Below are positions 14,777 through 26,257 of a stretch of 34,876 nt of DNA, piece after piece (the stretch's first letter is position 1; each line of letters begins with the position of its first letter). The notes beneath the pieces were generated by a model. It was given only the letters and a program-made list of their open reading frames with translations. It had not been told where the DNA came from and ran no database searches. The DNA is from Gemmatimonadota bacterium (GTDB lineage: Bacteria > Gemmatimonadota > Gemmatimonadetes > Gemmatimonadales > GWC2-71-9): positions 1-34,876 of the forward strand of contig JANXXJ010000362.1 of assembly GCA_025350665.1 (NCBI GenBank). Reading direction: 5' to 3'. The translations under genes were made by a program, and so were the position numbers.

Positions 14777-14842
14777 GGACGCCGGGATACCCATCGGTCG
14801 CCCGACCAGTCGCCCGCTCAGGCCTACCTGAGGAGCGAACGT

Positions 14843-17698
<2,856 letters not shown>

Positions 17699-17832
17699 CC
17701 CCTGAACATATCCCGAAACGGGCCCGGCTTCAATCCGCCCGGATATCGGCTGGCCTGCACGTCGGGTGGAGAACCCGAGCTTGACCTGCGCGGGCGGGAG
17801 GCTAGTATCGCGGACCCATCCTGAGGATCTGC

Positions 17833-19038
17833 ATGCGTCGTCCCCTGACCGTCCTGTGCATCGCCAGCTACCGCAAGGGCGACCGGTTCCTCGTGGCGGC
17901 CAAGAAGACCGGCGCCAAGGTGCTCCTGCTGACTTCCGAGAGCCTCCGCGAATCGGATTGGCCTCGGGAGTCGATCGACGAGATGTACTTCATGCCGGAC
18001 AACGACAAGCGGTGGGACATGCCCAATGTGATCAAGGGCGTGAGCTGGCTGGCCCGAACGGTGAAGATCGATCGCGTGGTGGCGCTGGACGATTTCGATG
18101 TCGAGAAGGCGGCGGCGATCCGGGAGCACCTCCGGCTGGCGGGCATGGGCGACTCGACGGCCCGTTACTTCCGGGACAAGCTGGCGATGCGAACCAAGGC
18201 CCGCGAGGCCGGACTCGCCGTGCCCGACTTTGTCCCCATTCTCAACCATGACGACATTCGCGACTTCCTGAAGCGGACGGCCGGACCCTACGTCCTCAAG
18301 CCCCGTTCCCTGGCCGCGGCGATCGGAATCAGGAAGATCGCCGGCGGGGAGGAGTTGTGGCCGGCCCTGGACGAATTGGGAGACGAGCAGTCGTTCTACC
18401 TGCTGGAGCGGTTCGTCGCGGGCGACGTCTATCATGTGGATTCGATCGTGGCGGACAACCGGGTGCGCTTTGCGGTGGCGAGCCGCTACGGGACGCCGCC
18501 CCTGGAGACCGCGCAGGAGGGGCGGGTCTTCACCACGATGACCGTCCGGCGACGAAGCCCCGACGAACGAGCCCTGCTCTCACTCAACCTCAAACTCCTC
18601 AAGTCACTGGGACTCCGGCACGGCGTCTCTCACACCGAGTTCATCAAGGGACGTAACGGCACCTTCTACTTCCTCGAGACTTCGGCCCGCGTGGGCGGAG
18701 CTCACATCGTCGACCTGGTCGAGGCGGCGACCGGCCTCAACCTCTGGTCGGAGTGGGCCCGCCTTGAATGTCGGCGGGAGAGTGACCGATACCTCGTGAC
18801 GGCTCCGCGGAAACACTACGCCGGCCTCCTCATCTCCCTGGCCAGGCAGGAGGCGCCGGACTTGGCGGCGTATGACGCCCCCGAAGTGGTCTGGCGGTTG
18901 GTCAAGACGCACCACGCCGGCCTGATCCTGGCCGCACCCAAGCTGGAACGGGTTGAGAAACTGGTGGCGGAGTACCGGGACCGGTTCTATACCGACTTCT
19001 TCGCCACGGCACCGGCTCGAACGACGGTTTCGGACTAG
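17833..19038 (+). CDS. ATP-grasp domain protein, substrate unknown
   Basis: A 401-aa ATP-dependent carboxylate ligase of the ATP-grasp superfamily. The order is typical: an N-terminal Rossmann-like domain (about 1-105), a central lid with [14 protein letters not shown] and [19 protein letters not shown], an ATP-binding segment with [17 protein letters not shown], and the C-terminal metal site [20 protein letters not shown]. The usual metal-ligand N of the E-x-N-x-R motif is Ser here (ETSAR). Relatives join an acid to an amine or amino acid, but nothing here fixes the substrates, and no peptide or nucleotide pathway genes flank it. The start ATG 17833 begins [16 protein letters not shown], a good family start. 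The next gene follows after 42 bases. Confidence 0.9.
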   Translation: MRRPLTVLCIASYRKGDRFLVAAKKTGAKVLLLTSESLRESDWPRESIDEMYFMPDNDKRWDMPNVIKGVSWLARTVKIDRVVALDDFDVEKAAAIREHLRLAGMGDSTARYFRDKLAMRTKAREAGLAVPDFVPILNHDDIRDFLKRTAGPYVLKPRSLAAAIGIRKIAGGEELWPALDELGDEQSFYLLERFVAGDVYHVDSIVADNRVRFAVASRYGTPPLETAQEGRVFTTMTVRRRSPDERALLSLNLKLLKSLGLRHGVSHTEFIKGRNGTFYFLETSARVGGAHIVDLVEAATGLNLWSEWARLECRRESDRYLVTAPRKHYAGLLISLARQEAPDLAAYDAPEVVWRLVKTHHAGLILAAPKLERVEKLVAEYRDRFYTDFFATAPARTTVSD

Positions 19039-19080
19039 CGGGGGTAGCGCCGCAGGCGGGGTCGGCCGATCCTTCTCGGC

Positions 19081-19878
19081 ATGCGCCGACTTCACAATTC
19101 CCGGGCCTCGGACGCCGAGCCCCGGAACCTTGAAGGCTTCACCGACTTCACCACCCTCGAAGGCGACCCCGCGACGGCCGGCCCGGACGCGATCGCCTCG
19201 CTGCGCCCATTCGGACGGGACGTGCCGGAACAGCAGGTAATCGAATCCAGGGCCCCGACCGCCGAACCGACCGGCCCGGTCGAACGGGCCCAGGCTCTGG
19301 CCGCGCGCGGTCGCCGACTCGACGCGATCATCGTCCTCCGCGACCTCGTCCGGGAGCAGCCCAGGTCGACCGAACCCCGGTTGGCGCTGGCCGCTCTGCT
19401 GGAGGAAACCGGCGAACTCGAGGAGGCCATCGCGGAACTCGGAACGGCCCTCACCCACGCCCCCGATCGGGCGCCAACGCTGGTCCGCCGTGGCGCAGTC
19501 TATGCACGGCTGGGGCAGGCGAAGAGCGCGGAACAAGACTTCCGCGAGGCAATTCGAAGCAACGCAAAGCATTGGATTGCATACCGTTACCTCGGGAACA
19601 CCCAGCTCAGACTGGGTCGGGCCGAGGAGGCGGCAGCAACGCTTCGGGACGCACTCACTCTGGCACCTCAAGACCCGGAGACGGTCTTGTACCTCGGGGA
19701 GGCTTTGCTCAAGGCCGGCCGGCTCGAGGAGGCGTTCGGAGAGCTTAAACGGGCGGTCGATCTCGCCCCCGGCGACCCGCGTGGCTATACCCAACTCGGC
19801 CGGTTGTTCGACAGGCTGGGACGAACTGAGGACGCGATGGCGATGCACCGGAAGGCGCGCGAGGTCACGACCGCGTGA
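19081..19878 (+). CDS. Tetratricopeptide-repeat protein
   Basis: A 265-residue protein. The first 65 residues or so are low in structure and rich in charged residues. From about residue 66 to the end there are about six 34-residue TPR units, seen as repeated G-x-L-x-x-A and A-x-x-x-L-x-P spacing (for example LGRAEEAAATLRDALTLAP). No signal peptide is visible. TPRs bind other proteins, so this could be a scaffold for the transglutaminase-fold protein whose GTG overlaps its stop (GTGA). The ATG at 19081 has no strong ribosome binding site, and a small GCCGA/TCGGC hairpin abuts it, so the true start could be slightly later. Confidence 0.82.
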   Translation: MRRLHNSRASDAEPRNLEGFTDFTTLEGDPATAGPDAIASLRPFGRDVPEQQVIESRAPTAEPTGPVERAQALAARGRRLDAIIVLRDLVREQPRSTEPRLALAALLEETGELEEAIAELGTALTHAPDRAPTLVRRGAVYARLGQAKSAEQDFREAIRSNAKHWIAYRYLGNTQLRLGRAEEAAATLRDALTLAPQDPETVLYLGEALLKAGRLEEAFGELKRAVDLAPGDPRGYTQLGRLFDRLGRTEDAMAMHRKAREVTTA

Positions 19879-21422
19879 AAGTTGGTACTTGGAACCGGCG
19901 AACCACCGGTCGTTTCGTGCTGCTGGCCTGGGCGGCCGCGCTGGCCTGGCTGGCGCGCCGGGAACTGGGCAAGAACGAAGCGGAGCAAATCGCCGAGGCC
20001 ACGATCCGGCTGAGTCCCGAGGCCCATTTCTTTGCGGTAGGGGCGGCGGGCCAGCAGGTCGGCTACGCGAGTATCACCGTTGACACGATCCCGGTCGGGT
20101 TCCGACTGTCCGAGGTGATGGCCCTCGACGTCCCGGAGGGCGACTCGACCCGTCGAGTGACCCGCCGCTCGGACCTGGTGCTGACTCGGAGCCTCCGACT
20201 GGCCTCGTTCGTCCGGACCGTCACGGGCAACGGGCTCTACGAAGAGTTCAGCGGCAAGGTCGAGGGTGATTCGATCCTCAGAATGGGCCAGCGCGATGCC
20301 CGTGAGGCCCCGGTCGATCAGTGGGTGGTCCGGATCCCCGGCGATGTGGTGCTGCCCGAAGTGCTCCCCTATCGGCTGGCGTTCGGCAAGCGCCTCGAAG
20401 TCGGCCGGGCGGTCGCGGCCAACGTCCTGGACATGGCGACGGGAACCGTCACCCGGGTCAGCTTCGCCGCCACGGCGGAGTCGACGTTCGTGGTGGCCGA
20501 CAGCGCCAGAGAGGGCCCCGGCCACCGATGGATCCCAGCCGCATTCGACACGGTCAAGGCCTACCGGATCGAGCACACTGCCGCCGGCTCCCCGGTCGTC
20601 ACCTGGGTCGACGAACACGGCGGGCTGGTCCATTCCGAGGCAGCGTTAGGCGTCCGGATGGAGCGCTCAGCGTTCGAACTGGTCAGCTTCAACTACCGAA
20701 CCGCACTGGAGCGGACCGGACCGAACGGGCATCGGGCGGTCGGCGGGATGAACACCCTCGTGGAGGCCGGGCTTCGGCCGGACGCAGGCGGAGGGGACTA
20801 TCAGGTCCGGAGCTCCCCGATCGAGAGTTTTCTGCTGCCCCGCCTGGCCTGGCTGGCCGGCGGCCGGCAAGCGGCGCAGCAGAGTGAACTCCGGATCGGC
20901 AAACCGGGCGAACGCCGTGACACCACGGCCAAATCCGAGTATCTCGACCCGGCGCCGGTGGCGCGCGCGGTCCCGACCGACGTCGCCGTCGAGGCCGCCC
21001 GGCTGGTAGCAGGCCTCCCTGCTCCGGCGGCCAAGGTGAACCGGCTGGTGCAATACGTGGCCGACGAGGTAACGCTCGATCGTTCCAACTCCGCCGGCTG
21101 GTCGTCGGCGCGGGTGCTGGAGCTCCACCGCGGCGGCGCCGAAGGCAAGGCGGCGCTCTTTGTCGACCTGGCCCGGGCGCAGGGACTCGAAGCCAGGATG
21201 GTCGGCGGCGTGGCCGTGGTCGAGAGCCGTCTCTACGGCCATACCTGGGCCGAAGTACGACTCGAGGGCGCCTGGGTCGCCGTGGATCCAACGTTCCGGA
21301 GCGTCCCCGCGGCACCGTCTCTCATCCGTATCGGCGTCGGCACCACCGGCCGGGCCATCGACCTTGTTCCGCTGATCGGTTCGGCTTCATTCCGTCCGAT
21401 CCCACCGGGGACCACCCGATGA
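19875..21422 (+). CDS. Transglutaminase-fold protein lacking the catalytic Cys
   Basis: A 515-aa protein starting at GTG. An N-terminal membrane helix (about residues 12-32) anchors it, followed by a large unassigned periplasmic region and a transglutaminase-like domain (about 365-480). In that domain the family motif G-D-C is G-G-A: the position of the nucleophile is Ala (about residue 422, in HRGGAEGKAALF). The other two triad positions are kept, His 456 (GHTWAEV) and Asp 471 (VAVDPTF). It therefore probably binds rather than cleaves or cross-links. Overlaps join it to the TPR gene before (GTGA) and the ABC ATPase after (ATGA), so the three are likely made together. Confidence 0.85.
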   Translation: MKVGTWNRRTTGRFVLLAWAAALAWLARRELGKNEAEQIAEATIRLSPEAHFFAVGAAGQQVGYASITVDTIPVGFRLSEVMALDVPEGDSTRRVTRRSDLVLTRSLRLASFVRTVTGNGLYEEFSGKVEGDSILRMGQRDAREAPVDQWVVRIPGDVVLPEVLPYRLAFGKRLEVGRAVAANVLDMATGTVTRVSFAATAESTFVVADSAREGPGHRWIPAAFDTVKAYRIEHTAAGSPVVTWVDEHGGLVHSEAALGVRMERSAFELVSFNYRTALERTGPNGHRAVGGMNTLVEAGLRPDAGGGDYQVRSSPIESFLLPRLAWLAGGRQAAQQSELRIGKPGERRDTTAKSEYLDPAPVARAVPTDVAVEAARLVAGLPAPAAKVNRLVQYVADEVTLDRSNSAGWSSARVLELHRGGAEGKAALFVDLARAQGLEARMVGGVAVVESRLYGHTWAEVRLEGAWVAVDPTFRSVPAAPSLIRIGVGTTGRAIDLVPLIGSASFRPIPPGTTR

Positions 21423-22177
21423 TCGAACTGAAGAACCTCACCAAACGGTACGGGAAGTTCACGGCGGTGAACTCGATCTCGCTCGCCATCCCGCCGGGCA
21501 CGCTCTACGGGTTGCTCGGTCCGAACGGCGCGGGGAAGACCACCACGATGCGGATGATCGCCGGCATTCTCCGCCCGACGTCCGGCACGGTGACGGTGGC
21601 GGGGTACGACGTCGTGCTCCAACCGATGGAGGCGAAACGCCGTCTCGGCTTCATCCCGGACCGGCCCTTCGTCTACGACAAGCTGACCGGGGCCGAGTTC
21701 CTCCGGTTCGTGGCGGGCCTGTACGGGCAATCGGGCCCGGAGATCGAGAAGCGGATCGACGAACTGCTTGAGTTGTTCGAACTCGGACCCTGGAAGCAGG
21801 AGTTGACCGAATCGTACAGCCACGGGATGCGGCAGAAGTTGATCATCTCGAGCGCCCTGGTCCACCGGCCGCCGGTGATCGTGGTGGACGAACCGATGGT
21901 CGGGCTCGATCCGAAGAGCGCCCGGCTGCTCAAGGACATCTTCCGGCATTTCGTCGAGCGGGGTGGCACCGTGCTGATGAGCACGCATACGCTCGAGATC
22001 GCCGAGGTGATGTGCGATCAGATCGGGATCGTCTACGGGGGGCAGGTTGCCGCGGCGGGTACGATGGCGGAAATCCGGCAGCAGACGTCATCGGGCAACG
22101 CCAGCCTCGAGGACATCTTCCTCAAGCTGACCGGCGGGTTGACGGATCGGGAACTCAGTGGCGTCCTGGGAGACTGA
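21419..22177 (+). CDS. ABC transporter ATP-binding protein
   Basis: A 252-aa ATPase energising an exporter. Walker A GPNGAGKTTT is near residue 37. The signature is SYSHGMRQKL, a variant of LSGGQ common in the drug/antibiotic-export type. Walker B is VIVVDEPMVGLD and the switch His lies in MSTHTLEIAE. Length is normal and there is no fused membrane domain. The start overlaps the transglutaminase-fold gene (ATGA) and the end overlaps the permease gene by 20 bases. Cargo unknown. Confidence 0.95.
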   Translation: MIELKNLTKRYGKFTAVNSISLAIPPGTLYGLLGPNGAGKTTTMRMIAGILRPTSGTVTVAGYDVVLQPMEAKRRLGFIPDRPFVYDKLTGAEFLRFVAGLYGQSGPEIEKRIDELLELFELGPWKQELTESYSHGMRQKLIISSALVHRPPVIVVDEPMVGLDPKSARLLKDIFRHFVERGGTVLMSTHTLEIAEVMCDQIGIVYGGQVAAAGTMAEIRQQTSSGNASLEDIFLKLTGGLTDRELSGVLGD

Positions 22178-23876
22178 ACGGCCGGCCCGGGAAGCCGGGA
22201 TTCTCGACATCGTCGCCCCGAAATGGCGGAGCGTCGCGGCCCGAATGGCGAAGGGGCGTTCCGACGCGGCCTGGCGAATTCTGCTCCTGGGCGTCGTGGG
22301 AGCGGGGTTCTGGGCCGGCGCGTTCGCGGTCTTCTACCGGGTCCTCAAGTATCTCGGCACGACGCCGGAGATCGGCGGACTGCTGGCCGGCAAGATTCTC
22401 AGCATGCTGTTGCTGGCCTTTTCGTCGATCTTGCTATTGTCGAACCTGGTAACCGCACTCTCGACTTTCTTTCTCGCCAAAGACCTCGACATGCTGGTCT
22501 CGGCTCCGGTAGACTGGGGCCGGCTCTATCTCGCCAAGCTCGGCGAAACGCTGGTCCATTCGTCTTGGATGGTTGCGCTCATCCTGGTGCCGATCCTGAC
22601 GGCGTATGGCGTCGTGTATCACGGCGGCTGGTTCTTTCCGATCGCGGCCATCGGCGCCCTGATCCCGTTCTTCGTTCTGCCCACGGTTCTGGGCACGGCG
22701 ATCACTCTCCTCCTCGTGAACGTCTTTCCGGCCCGCAAGACCCGTGATCTGCTGACGCTGATCGCGATCGGCGCGGTCGGCAGCGTGGTCCTGGTGCTTC
22801 GATTCCTCCGCCCGGAGCAACTCTCACGGCCCGAGGGGTTCCGCAGCCTGGTTGACTTCGTGGCCGAGCTTCGGACGCCCAGCCACCCGCTGCTGCCGAG
22901 CGAGTGGGCGGCGAACGCCATCATGAACTGGCTCGAACGGATCGGCGATCCCCTCCCGCTGGCGCTCCTCTGGACCACGGCCGCCGGATTCATCGTGCTC
23001 GGCGCGGCCCTCCATGGCCGGCTTTTCCCGGTCGGCTTTTCCAAGGCCCAGGAAGGCGCTGACAAGTATGCGGCGGGTCACGTCTGGCAGAAGTGGGTGG
23101 CCAGGGCGCTCGGTTTCCTTCCGGTGACCCGCCGGGAGTTCATCCTCAAGGACCTCCGGATCTTCTTCCGCGACACCACCCAGTGGAGCCAGCTGATCCT
23201 TCTCGCGGTCCTGCTGATCGTCTACGTCTTCAACATCCGGGCACTGCCGCTGTACACGGGCGAACGAGTCCCCTACCTGCTGATCACGCTGGTCGTCTTC
23301 CTGAATCAGGGTCTGGCCGGGTTCGTCCTGGCGGCCATCGCCGCCCGATTCGTTTTCCCCTCAGTCTCGTTGGAGGGGCGGCAACTGTGGCTGCTCAAGT
23401 CGAGCCCGCTCGACCTCAAGGAAATGCTGTGGAGCAAATACTGGGTGGGCACAGGCCCTCTGCTGGTCGTGGCGCTCACGATCACGGCCGTAACGAACGA
23501 AATCCTCAGGGCTTCGCCCTTCATGATGTTCCTCAGCATCGTGACCATCGCGTGCTTCACCATGGCGGCCGGGGCGCTGGCCCTTTCCCTCGGGGTACTG
23601 TACCCGCAGTTCGACACGGAGAACGCCGCCCAGATCCCGACCAGCTTCGGCGGGCTGGTGTTCATGATGAGCGCCATTCTTCTGCTCGCCGGCATCATCA
23701 TCATCGAAGCCCAGCCGGTGTCGGCTCACCTGCAGGCTTATCAGATGGGCATCCCTCAGACCGGGTTTCCAGCCGAGCTGTGGCTGGCGGTGGGTGAAGT
23801 GTTCCTGCTCTGCGCGGCCGCCACGCTGATCCCCCTCCATCGGAGCCTGAAGAAGCTCGAGGCGCTCGAACTCTAG
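22158..23876 (+). CDS. ABC exporter membrane subunit, large type
   Basis: A 572-aa polytopic protein starting at GTG and paired with the ATPase before it. About twelve hydrophobic segments fall into two halves separated by a charged region (about 300-330, KAQEGADKYAAGHVWQKW). This double-length architecture matches putative exporter subunits roughly twice the size of an ordinary ABC-2 permease. No substrate motif is seen. A hairpin with a UUCG loop follows about 80 bases after the stop. What it exports cannot be told from the sequence. Confidence 0.88.
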   Translation: MASWETERPAREAGILDIVAPKWRSVAARMAKGRSDAAWRILLLGVVGAGFWAGAFAVFYRVLKYLGTTPEIGGLLAGKILSMLLLAFSSILLLSNLVTALSTFFLAKDLDMLVSAPVDWGRLYLAKLGETLVHSSWMVALILVPILTAYGVVYHGGWFFPIAAIGALIPFFVLPTVLGTAITLLLVNVFPARKTRDLLTLIAIGAVGSVVLVLRFLRPEQLSRPEGFRSLVDFVAELRTPSHPLLPSEWAANAIMNWLERIGDPLPLALLWTTAAGFIVLGAALHGRLFPVGFSKAQEGADKYAAGHVWQKWVARALGFLPVTRREFILKDLRIFFRDTTQWSQLILLAVLLIVYVFNIRALPLYTGERVPYLLITLVVFLNQGLAGFVLAAIAARFVFPSVSLEGRQLWLLKSSPLDLKEMLWSKYWVGTGPLLVVALTITAVTNEILRASPFMMFLSIVTIACFTMAAGALALSLGVLYPQFDTENAAQIPTSFGGLVFMMSAILLLAGIIIIEAQPVSAHLQAYQMGIPQTGFPAELWLAVGEVFLLCAAATLIPLHRSLKKLEALEL

Positions 23877-23914
23877 TTATCCGCATTTCCCCGCCACTGA
23901 ATGCAGTTTCCAGG

Positions 23915-23925
23915 TTGACGGTCAA
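23915..23925. promoter_or_regulatory. Small palindrome TTGAC-G-GTCAA
   Basis: A perfect 11-base palindrome between the exporter subunit gene and the lipoprotein gene, upstream of the UUCG hairpin. It could be an operator, or its left half a -35 box (TTGACG), but the expected -10 position (CCCACT) is poor. Confidence 0.25.
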
Positions 23926-23955
23926 GGTGCCGGACTCCCCACTGTGGGACCACGC

Positions 23956-23975
23956 CGCCCTTTCGAGGGCGTTTT
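23956..23975 (+). terminator. UUCG-loop intrinsic terminator
   Basis: CGCCCT, loop TTCG, AGGGCG, then TTTT: a six-pair stem with a very stable tetraloop and a short T-run. It ends the ABC exporter transcript. It lies only 28 bases before the lipoprotein ATG, so if that gene's promoter is upstream it would act as an attenuator. Confidence 0.75.
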
Positions 23976-24003
23976 GGTCACCCACGTTTCAAGGAGGAGT
24001 TCC

Positions 24004-25239
24004 ATGCATCACCCCTATTGGCGGACCACGGTACTCGCGGCCCTGCTGGCCGCATGCTCGAATGCCGATGGCCGCGACACCGTGGCCACCGCGCCATCCA
24101 CTGACGATCAGGCACCGTTTACGGTGGCGCCAACATCGGAGCCCGAGCGAGCACGGCATGAGCGCCTGGCGGTCCGGTTCGCGAAGGCCCTGAGGGACCC
24201 GGCCTTTCGAGCCACCGTGGCCCATGAACTGGCCACGTCGAGTTTTCCGGAGCAGAAGGTCCATCTCCAGGGCTTCCTGGGCCGGAACGGATCCACCGAA
24301 CGCCGGCGCGTGGCCCAATTGACGAGCGAACCCGAAGGCGATATCGCCGCGGACCTCGATCAGGGACCGGCGGTTGAAGTGTATTTCCCGGTGCCGGCAC
24401 ACCGCGCCCGGTGGGACGGCGGCACCGACCTCCTCGTGGGCACCGCTGAACTCGACTCCGACGCGCCAGTCGCCTGGGACCTCATGGGCCGGCGCCACCG
24501 GCTCGACCCCAAGACACCACCGGCCACTCCGGTCCTGATGGTCGAACGGGCCGAACAGGTATTTTCCCCGCGTCCGGCCGCCATTCCCACGTGCCTGCTC
24601 GACTGTAGTGGGCCCGGCGGCAACGGCGGGGTCCCGGCTCCGACGGCGCCTCAGGGTTTGTTCATGACCCAGAGCCAGTTTACTGGAACGTTTGAAGGCT
24701 GGTTCAAGGGGGACCCGGAATTCGAGGTGCATGTCCTAGGGCAGACTGGGGCCGCCAACGCGCTGACGACCTATCAGTGCGCCGGTGAACATGCGGGAGG
24801 ACCGTACGCCTTCGACCAAAATTCGACGACTTGGTCGGGTAGTGTGATGCTGATGAGCCGGGCGCAGCTCGACCAGTACAGCCTGCAGCATCCCGGACAG
24901 AACCTTCGGATCTTCGTAGTCGAGGATGACGACACGGCCTGCGAGATTCGGATCGACTCGACCCGTACCGCCAACCTGTTCAAGGCCGTCAAGCTGGTGT
25001 ATGGCGATCTGACCGGCGGAAAGGACTCGACCGCGGGCACCACGCGGCTGTTCCGACGAGCCCCGATGTTCCTTTCGCTCCTCAAGGCCATTACCTCGTT
25101 CTTCAAGACCGACGACGACCCGGTCGGCAACGCGGTCGAGGATCCCTATGCCGCCGTGGCATTCTTCCCGGGTGCCAATTGGGTGATCCGGGGCGAGAAT
25201 TCGGTCATCAACGGCGCCATCAAACTCGAAATGAGATGA
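24004..25239 (+). CDS. Predicted lipoprotein of unknown function
   Basis: A 411-residue protein. I start it at ATG 24004 because a strong AAGGAGGA site lies seven bases upstream; an in-frame GTG at 23944 would hide the signal peptide. The N-terminus MHHPYWRTTVLAALLAAC ends in a lipobox with Cys 18, so it should be lipid-anchored outside the cytoplasm. The body has a CLLDCSGPGGNGG segment (a CxxxC pair and Gly-rich loop, near residue 198), a further Cys in YQCAGE and another in DTACEIR, and a C-terminal stretch with GDLTGGKDSTAGTTRLFRRA. I recognise no enzyme motif; it may belong to one of the DUF lipoprotein families. Nothing links it to the ABC genes beyond position. Confidence 0.85.
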   Translation: MHHPYWRTTVLAALLAACSNADGRDTVATAPSTDDQAPFTVAPTSEPERARHERLAVRFAKALRDPAFRATVAHELATSSFPEQKVHLQGFLGRNGSTERRRVAQLTSEPEGDIAADLDQGPAVEVYFPVPAHRARWDGGTDLLVGTAELDSDAPVAWDLMGRRHRLDPKTPPATPVLMVERAEQVFSPRPAAIPTCLLDCSGPGGNGGVPAPTAPQGLFMTQSQFTGTFEGWFKGDPEFEVHVLGQTGAANALTTYQCAGEHAGGPYAFDQNSTTWSGSVMLMSRAQLDQYSLQHPGQNLRIFVVEDDDTACEIRIDSTRTANLFKAVKLVYGDLTGGKDSTAGTTRLFRRAPMFLSLLKAITSFFKTDDDPVGNAVEDPYAAVAFFPGANWVIRGENSVINGAIKLEMR

Positions 25240-25440
25240 CTCATGACTCGGCCGGGGGCGGGGGCGGGCCCGCTCCCCGCGCCGCGAAGGCGCCCCGTCG
25301 CGACGATCATTACGGCCAGCGCCGCGACGATCACCGCTCGGGGGTCGAGCGGGCCCGACAAGAACGGACACAGTGGCTCGTTGTACGAGAGCCGCCGCTC
25401 CCGTGGGGAACGACGGCTCGGGTCACGGATCCGGTGAGGA
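25240..25440. other. Gap with no supported gene
   Basis: 201 bases between the lipoprotein stop and the ccmE stop, two convergent genes. Both strands have short open frames with Arg/Pro/Gly-rich translations and no ribosome binding site. One minus-strand frame has a short hydrophobic stretch (AVIVAALAVMIVATG), but it runs on antisense into the lipoprotein gene. No clear terminator hairpin with a T-run was seen. Confidence 0.6.
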
Positions 25441-25872
25441 TCAGGTCTGCTTCTGGGCGTTCAACTTCTTGATTTCGGATTCGTAGCGGGAACCGCACTT
25501 CGCCAGCACTTCAGTCGCGTGGAAGACACCGTCGCGACCAAGCTTGCCCGACATGATGACTTCGATCTCACTGGCATCGTTGAAAGTGTCCGGCACGATA
25601 CCCTGGTACGTGACGGCGAACCGTTGGCTGCTGTCGGATACCTCGAAATCGATTCGCTGATTGGCGGGGTCGCGCTTGATAGAACCGCGCACCACTTTGG
25701 CGCCGACCTTGAGCCCGACGTCATGAAACGACGGGTCGGTCTTGGTCCGTTGAACGAGTTCGGTCGGGCTCAGGAAGTACACGCCGGTCTGGCGCACACC
25801 CGAGTAGATCAGGAAGGCGATGGCGGCGACTATGATCACTGCGCCGATGACGAACTTCTTGCCGGCATCCAT
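25441..25872 (-). CDS. ccmE: Cytochrome c maturation heme chaperone CcmE, cysteine (CxxxY) type
   Basis: Periplasmic, membrane-anchored heme chaperone of the Ccm system, 143 aa. One N-terminal helix (about residues 7-23) is followed by the OB-fold domain (VYFLSPTELV onward) and the family segment GVFHATEVLAKC. The residue that covalently binds heme is His in most CcmE (LAKHDENY); here it is Cys 126 with Tyr 130 (C-G-S-R-Y). This is the CxxxY variant known in some bacteria and archaea. I start at ATG 25872; the longer frame upstream is not CcmE-like. No other ccm gene is in the window. It should serve the CcoO and CcoP cytochromes encoded 20 kb away. Confidence 0.92.
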   Translation of the reverse strand: MDAGKKFVIGAVIIVAAIAFLIYSGVRQTGVYFLSPTELVQRTKTDPSFHDVGLKVGAKVVRGSIKRDPANQRIDFEVSDSSQRFAVTYQGIVPDTFNDASEIEVIMSGKLGRDGVFHATEVLAKCGSRYESEIKKLNAQKQT

Positions 25873-25914
25873 TGGGGGGAAAGATAGCCTAACCCCGGGC
25901 CGAGTGAAGGGCCG

Positions 25915-26099
25915 GCCCGACCACGCCGGTGCCATCCCCGAATCCGCTCGCGGCGCCGTTCCGGACCTGAATCGGGGGTGAACGTCGCGGGTCGCCGGCC
26001 AGCCACATCGCTGGCGGAATCCAGCCACGCGCCGGCCGCCAGGCCGGCTAGGGCCGCTGCGCCAAGTGCCGTCGCCTCAACGTGGTTGGGCCGTTCGAC
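25915..26099 (-). pseudogene. Degraded C-terminal fragment of a glycerol-kinase-like (FGGY) gene
   Basis: The minus strand here reads VERPNHVEATALGAAALAGL, then AAGAWLD, then FTPDSGPERRRERIRGWHRR. This follows the C-terminal end of glycerol kinases (pattern RPxxxExTALGAAxLAGLAxGxW, then F-x-P, then a GW segment). The match starts abruptly at about 26099, where upstream sequence no longer resembles a kinase. It lacks the N-terminal ATP and substrate domains, and the frame runs without its own stop into ccmE. It is best read as the residue of a lost gene. The rest of the 385-base gap (25873-26257) holds nothing else I can support. Confidence 0.65.
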
Positions 26100-26257
26100 C
26101 GAACGCCGGGCCGCGCGGACCCGGGAACTGGTGGTCCCTGCCGGAGTGCCAAGACGGAGCGCATAGAGTGAAGAATGGCCCGGCGCGGATGAAGTCGCCG
26201 CAGGAATTGAGTAACTTCCCAAAGGCCGCCCTACCCACCCGACACCTCCGAAGCCCG

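Noticed and set aside
14815-14838. Short hairpin just after uvrA as a terminator
   Set aside because: The stem is interrupted and no T-run follows on the minus strand.
17762-17778. Inverted repeat TCGGGT-N5-ACCCGA between uvrA and the ATP-grasp gene
   Set aside because: A six-base stem in GC-rich sequence is expected by chance. It does not resemble a LexA box.
25146-25361. Small minus-strand frame with a hydrophobic stretch, considered as a CcmD-like protein
   Set aside because: It has no ribosome binding site, runs antisense into the lipoprotein gene, and lacks CcmD features after the helix.
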